This document shows positions 1 to 57,424 of a DNA stretch of 64,000 nucleotides, piece after piece; positions within the stretch are counted from its first letter, which is position 1, and each line of letters opens with the position of its first letter. Location of the stretch: the NCBI GenBank assembly GCA_020002185.1, contig CM034537.1:67446807-67510806 (forward strand), read 5' to 3'. The position numbers and the translations under genes were made by a program. The notes under the pieces were generated by a model. The model was given only the letters and a program-made list of their open reading frames with translations, was not told where the DNA came from and searched no databases. The stretch comes from Paraescarpia echinospica. Its lineage: Eukaryota; Annelida; Polychaeta; Sabellida; Siboglinidae.

Positions 1-265
1 AACTAAGAGGACAGATTATTTGAGAGCAAAAGGTAGACTCACTGTTTGACACAGTTTAAAACCTACAGGCAACTGTCCAGTTTAACAGGGGTCTAGTGGC
101 TCAATGCTGTCTGTTGAAACAAGCTACTGCCAGTGACCAATTACAGATTAGTCACAGTTTCCATCAAACAATAGCAGACAGAGAATCTTAGCTCCACAGC
201 TGGGTGTAATATACAACAAGTGATAAATATATGATACATTGGAAGTACAAATGTGCTGCTACAAA
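1..265 (-). repeat. Interspersed repeat, copy 1 (inverted relative to 43.3-43.6 kb)
   Basis: Bases 1 to about 212 are a close reverse complement of 43303-43517, with only scattered differences. A second block at about 228-265 matches the reverse complement of about 43557-43600. The two blocks appear in permuted order between the copies. No coding capacity is seen. It is probably a dispersed non-autonomous element or an old segmental duplication; the left end is cut by the window edge. Confidence 0.75.
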
Positions 266-299
266 ATTGTTGAGATGCCTGGAGTGGAGGGTGGAACAG

Positions 300-908
300 T
301 GACATCATACGGTACCCACGTGAATTTGGCCTTATTTTAAGAGGTGACCCTGGTGTTTAAACTTTACTTTTATTAGGCTTTAGCTAGTAAACTTAATTTA
401 CTTAAGCCTAGGCTAGTTTAGCCAAGTTTAGGTGAGCTGTCAGTCCGTGAGTCAGTGTCATTGTCAAAGCCAACGGCAACGGGAGACCCGTCCCATGTCA
501 ACAACGCCAACGCTAGGGAGGTCAGACCAATTTACCTCCCCTTCTGACAACATGGGAGACAGGGGTCCCAGTTTAGTGGCCATAGTTTATTATCATGCAT
601 TCTACCTGTCGGTTTGTGAATTTTCTTGTTGTAATAATGTCAGTGTGTGTACCTGCGCTGAAAAAATATTTTTTGGCGGTGTTTATTAGGGGTAATTATT
701 TTTTTACTCTCAGTGTCGTATTTTGGTTTTCTTGATTTACGCGTGCGGCCATCTTGGATCACGTTGACAGGCCCCACCTATCAAACTGATTTGCGAGATT
801 ATGTTAATGTGTACATCCATATTGAAATGTGATGAAGAAAGATGAAATTCAGAGGAAAATGAATCTGAAAATATCATTGTAATCCGTCGATAAAAAATTA
901 TAGTAATT
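300..908 (+). promoter_or_regulatory. Putative promoter / 5' region of the PLEKHM1-like gene
   Basis: This is the stretch before the proposed first coding exon at 909. It holds a YY1-type core, GCCATCTTGG, at 748-757, about 150 nt upstream of the ATG, and an E-box CACGTG at 317-322. E-boxes of this type form the core of CLEAR elements bound by TFEB/MITF, and lysosomal genes are common targets; the flanks here match that consensus only partly. No TATA box is evident. The promoter role is inferred from position and these motifs only. Confidence 0.35.
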
Positions 909-47128
<46,220 letters not shown>

Positions 47129-48208
47129 CCACCATTATGAATTGACTGTGTATTTGTATATTTGCCCAAATATGACATAAATGGACAATTAATGACGTCA
47201 ACATTTCCCCACCCGTATTGCATCATGACACATAGTGAGAATCCGCATTGGCTGACTTCATCTGTATTGCAGCGCGTTCAACACATATTGGGCGAGTTCA
47301 TCAAGAATGTTTGATTAATGTGGCTGCCCTCAGGCCAATTTGAAGATAACATGAAAATTATTAGTTACTAACATAATACACTGTGTCCCCTTTCTGGTTA
47401 AGGGGCTGGTGAAAATATTTAATAATGTTCAACATCATTGAGTATTTCTACCTGTTTTAAGCGTGTGTGGATGTATCATCTAGTCTTGAGTGTGAGTGAC
47501 TTGGCGCATTCCCTGGGTATAAATGTCTACAACTAGTCATGTCAGCCAAATTGGTAATTTGATGTCAGTCAGGGGCATAAATACATGTGGAAGCACATTT
47601 CTGTATAATATTATATAGGGTATATAGGTGTCAGGACCGGGGTCTGCTCCCCGCTCCCGATGCACGAGCTTGGGGGCTGAGTCCCCATAATTTTGGAGAT
47701 GGTTTTACCCCAACATTTTGGGAAAATGGTGCAGTTGTAGGTTTTGGTGAACACAAGAATGAGGGTGATGAGGTTGAAAGGTTTTGGTGAGCCTCAACGC
47801 CCCTCAGCCCCACCCCAATATTCACCACGTCCCGATGCCTATGCAGAGGGGATCTGGTAGTCCGAAACTGTGTATCCAATTGCATTTCGAAGCCGAAATA
47901 AAATATAACAAGGGCACTGGGATAATGGTGAAAAACACATGACTCCTACATTGGTCACTGAGATTGGTTCCTAAAGATTTAGACACAGATGAAGTTACTT
48001 TATTATTTCAATAATTTGTGTCTGCATTCATGGACAGATGAATTAATAGGATGTCTCCAGTTAGCTCGAAGAAAGGTATGTTTATTATTGTTGGGCATTG
48101 GCTTTCCAGTTTTCCAAAGCTACATCCAGGTAGTTAAGCCACGTATCATTCTCAGGTAACAGTGAGAAAGCCTACTCTTTGTCAATGGCTTTCCCATGTT
48201 CTTCACCC
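47129..48208 (+). other. 3' UTR and downstream sequence of the PLEKHM1-like gene
   Basis: No coding frames. The candidate polyadenylation signal is at 47897. Confidence 0.45.
47897..47902 (+). terminator. Candidate polyadenylation signal, PLEKHM1-like gene
   Basis: AATAAA about 770 nt after the stop codon in otherwise non-coding sequence. It is a plausible 3'-UTR end; later AATAAA copies also exist. Confidence 0.35.
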
Positions 48209-48349
48209 TTGACCACCACTTGACCACCACTTCTCCCACTTGACCACCATTTCTCCCACTTGACCACCACTTCTCTCACTTGACCACCACTTCTCCCACT
48301 TGACCACCACGTCTCCCACTTGACCACCACTTCTCCCACTTGACCACCA
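48209..48349. repeat. 20-bp tandem repeat, 7 copies
   Basis: Unit ttgaccaccacttctcccac. Confidence 0.93.
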
Positions 48350-49188
48350 GCTACCTAATCATTAACAATATCAGCTGCGTTAATAATTATTTGACAATTT
48401 AAATTATTTTAAAAATGTCTCTTGCCGATGTGCGGCTACGTCAATGCCACCATTGAGGGCTTGAATGCTATCGCCTTACTGACTTCATAGTGGCTGCCTG
48501 CTTCTGTTGTTTCGCCCAATAAAGGTAGTCAAATATTGATAAATTGATACATGTGAATGATGACATACATTATATGCTTTGCCTAGACACCGGCTTTGTC
48601 TGCCGGCTGGCCGTTTACCAGCGATAGCAGCTTTGTAGGGCTGCCTGCTTCTAGTAAATTCATCCTGTGTCATCAAAGTATTGATAAATTGTTACAAATT
48701 AGTGACAGTATTCTCTTTGCCATTGGGTATAATGTTACCAGGGCTTCCAGCAGCCACTGTCTTAAATGGAATTTTTGGTTTGACAAATTGATGTGGAAGC
48801 ACGTGCCTAGGTGCGTATGGCTAGCTACGCCCCTGTCAATAACTCAGGTACCTATATTTAACACATAAAATAGGGGTAAGGCACACCCCTGAAATAGAGG
48901 TAAGACATATATTTTGCATCACGTGTTATAGGTTGGACAAGAATACGGAAATAGAAAATGTTTATGAGCTGATGATACATGTAACACTAACTCTGTCATG
49001 TATCATGGGAACGAAAACGACAACGAATTGTAAATCTCCTTGTAAATAAACGGTTTGTTGTAGAGATTAATTTGATGATACATTTCTTCATTTGCAGTCT
49101 GACTTCCTATCATCTGTTTCTGTACATAACTATCATGTGACTGACCCGCTACATTTGTTTTGTAACAGTGCGTTCTAAGAGTGCAGTA
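48350..49188. other. Intergenic sequence
   Basis: Contains a short diverged duplication (gctgcctgcttct, near 48490 and 48640). No gene seen. Confidence 0.4.
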
Positions 49189-49803
49189 ATAACTGTTAAT
49201 ACGTACACACGACTAATGTTACAAATAACTGTTAATACGTACACACAACTAATGTTACAAATAACTATTAATACGTACACACAACTAGTGTTACAAATAA
49301 CTGTTAATACGTACACACAACTAATGTTACAAATAACTATTAATACGTACACACGACTAATGTTACAAATAACTGTTAATACTTACACTCAACTAATGTT
49401 ACAAATATATGTTAATACGTACACACGACTAATGTTACAAATAACTGTTAATACGTACACACGACTAATGTTACAAATAACTGTTAATACGTACACACGA
49501 CTAATGTTACAAATAACTGTTAATACGTACACACCACTAATGTTACAAATAACTGTTAATACGTACACACAACTAATGTTACAAATAACTGTTAATACGT
49601 ACACACGACTAATGTTACAAATAACTGTTAATACGTACACACAACTAATGTTACAAATAACTGTTAATACGTACACACGACTAATGTTACAAATAACTGT
49701 TAATACGTACACACAACTAATGTTACAAATAACTATTAATACGTACACACGACTAATGTTACAAATAACTATTAATACGTACACACAACTAATGTTACAA
49801 ATA
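49189..49803. repeat. 36-bp minisatellite, 17 copies
   Basis: Unit taactgttaatacgtacac followed by acgactaatgttacaaa. Alternating ctgtt/ctatt and acgac/acaac variants. Open on both strands by length alone. Confidence 0.95.
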
Positions 49804-49817
49804 AAACAAGAGTCGGA

Positions 49818-50212
49818 ACATTTGTAGAAAATATCTCCTCAGCTGTCTTATTAAACATTAGGGGTCGTCTCGTGAGTTTGTAATGTCCATAATAACATTT
49901 GTAGAAAATATCTCCTCAGCTGTGTCTTATTAAACATTAGGGGTCGTCTCGTGAGTTTGTAATGTCCATAATAACATTTGTAGAAAATATCTTCTCAGCT
50001 GTGTCTTATTAAACATTAGGGGTCGTCTCGTGAGTTTGTAATGTCCATAATAACATTTGTAGAAAATATCTTCTCAGCTGTGTCTTATTAAACATTAGGG
50101 GTCGTCTCGTGAGTTTGTAATGTCCATAATAACATTTGTAGAAAATATCTTCTCAGCTGTGTCTTATTAAACATTAGGGGTCGTCTTGTGAGTTTGTAAT
50201 GTCCATAATAAC
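49818..50212. repeat. 79-bp tandem repeat, 5 copies
   Basis: The unit includes aacatttgtagaaaatatct and taggggtcgtctcgtgagtt. It directly follows the 36-bp array. Confidence 0.95.
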
Positions 50213-50732
50213 GTGTAGCATTTCGTATGGTTTCAAACCAACACCCACCCACCAATACATGGAATGTCGGAGGTGTATTTGAACGACCCAAAACCACAGC
50301 TAATCCCACAAAATTAAAGTGACATGACATGATACATTGCCCACAACACTAACGGGTTCTGAATTATCCGCGTAGTATCAATGTGTATTAATGTGTATTC
50401 CACTCAATAGTTGGCACTACTGTATCAGTTTATTTTCTCCTGTGATAGGTGGTGACAACCAACTCACCAACCATCCATTGTAATATGAAACTGCAAAGCT
50501 GAGTTGGGAAACATGCACGAGGTTTGGGGGAATTTGTGAATATATGTGACCACCACTTAGTGCTTTCAAATGAAGTTAGTTGAACAATCACATACCTCTT
50601 GGAGACCATCACTGCAGGTGTGGACCTAAAGGGTTATAGGGATGCCCCTATTCCCCACCCTGTTACACTCCAATTTGCAACATTTCAAGCACAATAAAAA
50701 CATTCTGTTGGATTACAGAGTAGTATTATTTC

Positions 50733-51357
50733 CTCCCAGGTGCCAATGGACAGAGTTGGTGTATCTCCACCCAGGTGCCGAGGGACAGAGTTGTTGCATC
50801 TCCTCCCAGGTGCCGGGGGACAGAGTTGGTGTATCTTCTCCCATGTGCCAAGTGACAGAGTTGTTGTATCTCCACCCAGGTGCCGAGGGACAGAGTTGTT
50901 GCATCTCCTCCCAGGTGCCGGGGGACAGAGTTGGTGTATCTTCTCCCATGTGCCAAGTGACACAGTTGGTGTATCTCCTCCCAGGTGCCGAGGGACAGGG
51001 TTGTTGCATCTCCTCCCAGGTGCCGAGGGACAGGGTTGTTGTATCTCCACCCAGGTGCCGAGGGACAGAGTTGTTGTATCTCCACCCAGGTGCCGAGGGA
51101 CAGAGTTGTTGTATCTCCACCCAGGTGCCGAGGGACAGAGTTGTTGTATCTCCACCCATGTGCCAAGAGACACAGTTGTTGTATCTCCTCCCAGGTGCCG
51201 AGGGACAGGGTTGTTGCATCTCCTCCCAGGTGCCGGGGGACAGAGTTGGTGTATCTCCTCCCAGGTGCCGAGGGACAGAGTTGTTGTATCTCCTCCCATG
51301 TGCCAAGAGACACAGTTGGTGTATCTCCTCCCAGGTGCCGAGGGACAGAGTTGGTGT
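50733..51357 (+). repeat. 35-bp minisatellite, block 1 (~18 copies)
   Basis: Unit gttgttgtatctcctccca followed by ggtgccgagggacaga. Interrupted at 51357/51358 by a LINE fragment and resuming at 52834 without loss. Confidence 0.95.
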
Positions 51358-52833
51358 CATGCTGGTTCTTCTTGACACGAGTGCAGCATTCGACACGATC
51401 AACATTGACGAATTGTTGAACACTCTGGTTTCACGATTCAACATCGGCGGTATGGCACTTGACTGGTTTAGATCATACTTGACCGGCAGATCTCGGTGTG
51501 TCACGATTGGTTCGTCTTCTTCGAACGCAATCCCCATCTACCACGGTGTACCTCAGGGTTCAGTACTTGGACCAGTGATGTTCAACGCATATACGACACC
51601 CATTGCTAACATCTGCAAAAAACATCATGTGCTTTACCACCGATTCGCTGATGACATCCAGCTATATGTCAGCTATAACCCTATGGTGTCTGACGAACTG
51701 GAAAACGCTAAACAGCTGCTCATCCAGTGCATCGCCGAGATTAGAGCCTGGATGCTGATTCATCAGCTTAAACTCAACAATGACAAAACTGAGTTTATCG
51801 TGCTGCAGTCAACGCACAATCTACGTGTTTGTGGCAGCCCCAGCTTGGAACTACCTGGACTTACCTTGCAATCAACAGATGCAGCGAGAAATCTAGGCTG
51901 CTACTTCGACCGACACATGCAGTTAGACCGCCTCGTCTCCAGCTACTGCTCTTCAGCCTACTACCATCTACGCCTGATCGGCAGAATTCGTCACCTGCTG
52001 ACGCGAGACGCGTGCCATGCTGCGGTACGCTGTCTTGTGCTAAGTCGCCTCGACTACTGCAATGCTCTATTCGGTGGATTGAACAATGGACAGACCAACC
52101 GACTTCAACGAGCTCAGAACTCGGCCGCTCGCCTCATCAACCGCGTCAGACGGCGAGATCACATCACACCAATTCTGCAATCACTGCATTGGCTGCCGAT
52201 CAGAATGAGAATTACTTTCAAGATATGTACTTACATATTTAAAATCCTGCATGGCTTAGCCCCGAACTATCTCAACTGTGCGATAGCTCACAACGCTCCC
52301 ACACGTGCATTGCGATCGGCGAGTAACGCAACGCTTCTTGCGGTGATGGTGTCTAAGAGAACTGTCGGACGGGGCAGCTTTGCAGTGACAGGCTCACATA
52401 TGTGGAATAGCTTGCCAAAGTGTGTGCGATCAGTTGGAACATTGGCAGCTTTCCGGAAACAACTTAAAACCCATCTATTTCGCCTGCACTACATGCGTTG
52501 ATGCAAACACTGCTGCCACATCTAAATGACACTGGTTTCTATTTTATAGTATTGATTGGTTTTTAATTTCATTGTTTGAAATTGTATTTTTACACCCTAA
52601 TTTATTTATTTTTATTTCTGTATTTATATATATATATATATATTTCTTTTATTTATTTATTTATTATTATTTTTTTAATATTTATTTATCATTTTTATCT
52701 TAGCTTATTTATTTAATTAATTTATATTTTAGCATTTAGTGAACACGTCATTTTCGTATGTGAAGCGCTTTGATTAGTATTTACTTACTTAAAAAGCGCT
52801 ATATTAAAAAACGGAATTATTTTTATTATTATT
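51358..52833 (+). mobile_element. L2-like LINE 3' fragment inside the 35-bp array
   Basis: Starts within the RT domain: LLDTSAAFDTIN, YHGVPQGSVLGPVMF, RFADDIQLY (catalytic Asp pair), LKLNNDKTEFIVL, LGCYFD, SRLDYCNALFGGL, LHWLPIRMRI, then TGA at 52499, a T-rich 3' UTR and an ATT tail. Only the 3' half is present, but the remaining RT frame is open. It is fused in frame to preceding minisatellite codons, which makes a false 619-codon frame. Confidence 0.85.
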
Positions 52834-52939
52834 ATCTCCTCCCAGGTGCCGAAGGACAGAGTTGTTGTATCTCCACCCAGGTGCCAAGGGACACAGTTGG
52901 TGTATCTTTTCCCAGGTGCCAATGGACAGAGTTGTTGTA
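52834..52939 (+). repeat. 35-bp minisatellite, block 2 (~3 copies)
   Basis: Continues exactly where block 1 stopped and is itself broken at 52939 by a second LINE fragment. Confidence 0.95.
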
Positions 52940-53779
52940 GAATGTGTAGCGGAGATCAGGACGTGGATGATGACAAACTTTTTAAAGTTGAATGACTCAA
53001 AGACAGAAGTCATCGTGTTCGGCTCTGCGCAACAACTAAGAAAAATTGAGCTGCGCACACTATGCATTGGAGACTGTTTGGTCACTGTAACTCAGAATGT
53101 ACGGAATCTTGGTGTACAGTTCGATGCCGAGATGAAGATGGAGACGCACGTGATTGCGGTCTGTAAATCTGCAATTTTCCATCTCCGAAATATTGCAAGA
53201 ATAAGACGTTATCTAACACCTGCAGCGACAGAACAAGTCATACATGCGTTTGTTACCAGCAGACTTGACGTTGGCAATGCATTACTCCACCGACTGCCTG
53301 TGAAACAACTAGAACGGTTGCAGAGAGTACAGAACTGGGCGGCTCGCCTTGTCGACGGCGCCAGGAAGTTCTGTCATGTCACACCTCTATTGATCAAGCT
53401 GCACTGGCTGCCAATAGCAGTTAGAGTAGAGTATAAGATACTTCTACTCACGCACCGAGCACTGACTGGCTGCGCACCACAGTATATCACCAAATGTGTG
53501 ACCCGACGTCAGCCAACTCGATTGTTGCGCTCCAGTGAACACAATCATCTATGTGTACCACGTGCAACGCGTAGCTGGGGTGATAGATCCTTTTTGCGTG
53601 GCAGGCCCAACACTATGGAACTTGCTGCCGCAAAAGCTGACTGCAACAACAATGACAAACACTGATTTTAAATCAAACCTTAAGACTTACCTGTTTTCCC
53701 GAACATTCTGTAAGGCGCCGTGAGCAACGATTGTTGGAACGGCGCAATATAAATGTCACGATTTGATTTGATTTGATTT
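52940..53779 (+). mobile_element. Second, different L2-like LINE fragment in the same array
   Basis: Begins in the late RT region: RTWMMTNFLKLNDSKTEVIV, NLGVQFDAEM, RLQRVQNWAARLVDG, HWLPIAVRVEYKILLL. One frameshift near 53600 precedes PTLWNLLP and LKTYLF. The 3' tail is (GATTT)n, unlike the first fragment, and the protein is clearly divergent, so it is another family. Confidence 0.85.
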
Positions 53780-55112
53780 GTATCTCCACCCAGGTGCCAA
53801 GAGACACAGTTGGTGTATCTTTTCCCAGGTGCCAATGGACAGAGTTGTTGTATCTCCACCCAGGTGCCAAGAGACACAGTTGGTGTATCTCTTCCCAGGT
53901 GCCAATGGACAGAGTTGTTGTATCGCCTCCCAGGTGCCAATGGACAGAGTTGTTGTATCTCCACCCAGGTGCCGGGGAACAGAGTTGTTGTATCTCCACC
54001 CATTTGCCGAGGGACAGAGTTGTATCTCCACCCAGGTGCCAGGGGACAGAGTTGTTGTATCTCCTCCCAGGTGCCGAGGGACAGAGTTGTTGTATCTCTA
54101 CCCAGGTGCCAGGGGACAGAGTTGTTGTATCTCCACCCAGGTGCCAGGGGACAGAGTTGTTGTATCTCCTCCCAGGTGCCGAGGGACAGAGTTGTTGTAT
54201 CTCTACCCAGGTGCCGAGGGACAGAGTTGTATCTCCTCCCAGGTGCCGAGGGACAGAGTTGTTGTATCTCTACCCAAGTGCCAGGGGACAGAGTTGTTGT
54301 ATCTCCACCCAGGTGCCAGGGGACAGAGTTGTTGTATCTCCTCCCAGGTGCCGAGGGACAGAGTTGTTGTATCTCCTCCCAGGTGCCAAGGGACAGAATT
54401 GTTGTATCTCCTCCCAGGTGACGGGGGGACAGAGTTGTTATATCTCCACCCAGGTGCCAAGTGACAGAGTTGTTTTATCTCCTCCCAGGTGCCAAGGGAC
54501 AGTTGTTGTATCTCCACCCAGGTACCAAGGGACAGTTGTTGTATCTCCACCCAGGTACCAAGGGACAAAGTTGGTGTATCTCCATCCAGGTGCCAAGGGA
54601 CAGAATTGTTGTATCTCCACCCAGGTGCCAAAGGACTGAGTTGTTGTATCTCCTCCCAGGTGCCGGGGGACAGAGTTGTTGTAATATCCTCCCAGGTGCC
54701 AAGGGACAGAGTTGTTGTATCTCCCCCCAGGTGCCAAGGGATAGAGTTGTTGTATCACCACCCAGGTGCCGGGGGACAGAGTTGTGTATCTCCACCCAGG
54801 TGCTGGGGGGACAGAGTTGGTGTATCTCCACCAAGGTGTCAAGGGACAGAGTTGTTGTATTTCCACCCAGGTGCTGTGGGACAGAGTTGGTGTATCTCCA
54901 CCCAGGTGCCAGAATTGTTGTATTTCCACCCAGGTGCTGGGGGACAGAGTTGGTGTATCTCCACCCAGGTGCCAAGGGACAGAGTTGTTGTATCTCCTCC
55001 CAGGTGACGGGGGACAGAGTTGTTGTATTTCCACCCAGGTGCTTGGGGGACAGAGTTTGTGTATCTTCACCGAGGTGCTGGGGGACATAGTTGGTGTATC
55101 TCCTCCCAGGTG
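53780..55112 (+). repeat. 35-bp minisatellite, block 3 (~38 copies)
   Basis: Same unit as blocks 1 and 2, with more variants (ctgggggaca, tatttccaccc) toward the right end and several units lacking 2-6 bases. Confidence 0.95.
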
Positions 55113-56084
55113 CCGAAGTCCACTCGCCCATCTCAAATGTTTCTGCTTCTTTAAAACATTTTGGCAATAAGTCATCAGAACATATACAGCTAATATTATC
55201 GAACACAACTTGATGATGAAAATTAATTTCACCAAAGTTTTGATACTTTTTGGAGGTGGGGTAAAGTGTAGGGTGGGCTGTAACCCTCCTAATATGTGGT
55301 TGAAAATGCATGGTAAGATGTCTTTTCCCAATGGGCAGAAAGTTGTGCAACTAAAATATGTATGGCTGCCAACCTTGGTAATAAAATGTGATACAGGAAA
55401 CACAGATGAAAAACGAGGTATTAATTTATACAAAATACATTTTAATAAGACACTTGAAACAGTGACATTTCTAATAGCCATGTACAAGAACTTGACTCGA
55501 CTAATAAACACCATTTACAACAGTAATAATTAAAATAATTAGTAAAATGCCACACAGTGATGTGTGATCTTAATAATTAACAATAATAAAATTATAGCAC
55601 GGTATTGTAATCATACCAAATTGTAATCATATTGTACAGTTTTATTACACGTCGCCAGCCGACAATTTATAAATACGATTGGTATAAACACAAACAAACA
55701 GAACAAGCTGAACGCCAGGGATAAAATTAATATACCACATTGGTATAAACACACACTTAAAACTCACTCTACTGATCGCAAATTGGGTTCATTGTTGTTC
55801 AAACCTTTCAAGTGTGAATGGTCTACGTAATACGGAGTTAGTATTAAAAGATTGCATACTTTTGTTAAAATCATTGAAAGAAGTGTTATTCTTTTTCAGC
55901 ATTTCACGGTCAATTGAAAAAAATTAGAATTTTTAGTTTGATGAACAGTTTCACATTTCATCGGAAAAAAAGGATTTTGATTGTTAGATATGAATAGCCT
56001 TATAATGGCATTTAGAGGCACTTTTGCCAGGTTTTTTTGACAAATTTCAACTGGGTCCAATCAAAAATAATTTATTAAAAACTA
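55113..56084. other. Intergenic AT-rich sequence
   Basis: A 107-codon frame at 55210-55533 shows no family I recognise; no splice-bounded exon was seen. Confidence 0.4.
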
Positions 56085-57424
56085 AGTACAGCTATAACAC
56101 ATTTGATGATTTCATCAAAAGTAAGTACAGCTATAACACATTTGGTGATTTCATCAAAAGTAAGTACAGCTATAACACATTTGGTGATTTCATCACAAGT
56201 AAGTACAGCTATAACACATTTTGTGATTTCATCAAAAGTAAGTACAGCTATAACACATTTGGTGATTTCATCAAAAGTAAGTACAGCTATAACACATTTG
56301 GTGATTTCATCAAAAGTAAGTACAGCTATAACACATTTGGTGATTTCATCAAAAGTAAGTACAGCTATAACACATTTGGTGATTTCATCACAAGTAAGTA
56401 CAGCTATAACACATTTGGTGATTTCATCAAAAGTAAGTACAGCTATAACACATTTGGTGATTTCATCAAAACTAAGTACAGCTATAACACATTTGGTGAT
56501 TTCATCAAAACTAAGTACAGCTGTAACACATTTGGTGATTTCATCACAAGTAAGTACAGCTATAACACATTTGGTGATTTCATCAAAAGTAAGTACAGCT
56601 ATAACACATTTGGTGATTTCATCAAAAGTAAGTACAGCTATAACACATTTGGTGATTTCATCAAAACTAAGTACAGCTGTAACACATTTGGTGATTTCAT
56701 CAAAAGTAAGTACAGCTGTAACACATTTGGTGATTTCATCAAAACTAAGTACAGCTGTAACACATTTGGTGATTTCATCAAAACAGCTGTAACACATTTG
56801 GTGATTTCATCAAAAGTAAGTACAGCTGTAACACATTTGGTGATTTCATCAAAACTAAGTACAGCTGTAACACATTTGGTGATTTCATCAAAACTAAGTA
56901 CAGCTGTAACACATTTGGTGATTTCATCAAAAGTAAGTACAGCTATAACACATTTGGTGATTTCATCAAAACTAAGTACAGCTGTAACACATTTGGTGAT
57001 TTCATCAAAACTAAGTACAGCTGTAACACATTTGGTGATTTCATCAAAACTAAGTACAGCTGTAACACATTTGGTGATTTCATCAAAAGTAAGTACAGAT
57101 GTAACACATTTGGTGATTTCATCAAAACTAAGTACAGCTGTAACACATTTGGTGATTTCATCAAAAGTAAGTACAGCTGTAACACATTTGGTGATTTCAT
57201 CAAAACTAAGTACAGCTGTAACACATTTGGTGATTTCATCAAAAGTAAGTACAGCTATAACACATTTGGTGATGTCATCAAAAGTAAGTACAGCTATAAC
57301 ACATTTGGTGATGTCATCAAAAGTAAGTAGAGCTATAACACATTTGGTGATTTCATCAAAACTAAGTACAGCTGTAACACATTTGGTGATTTCATCAAAA
57401 GTAAGTAAAGCTATAACACATTTG
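56085..57424 (+). repeat. 39-bp minisatellite, about 34 copies, each with a 5'-splice-like GTAAGTA
   Basis: Unit aaaagtaagtacagctataa then cacatttggtgatttcatc. The plus strand of about half the units has AAAAGTAAGTA, a strong U1-type donor match; other units have aaactaagta, which loses it. Open in all registers because 39 is a multiple of three. Confidence 0.96.

Noticed and set aside
50642..52501. A 619-codon protein joining Cys-rich repeats to a reverse transcriptase
   Set aside because: The first half is the 35-bp minisatellite and the second a 5'-truncated LINE; they are merely in the same frame across the insertion point.
55210..55533. A small lone gene of 107 codons
   Set aside because: No homology recognised, no start context or splice signals, AT-rich composition like the surroundings.
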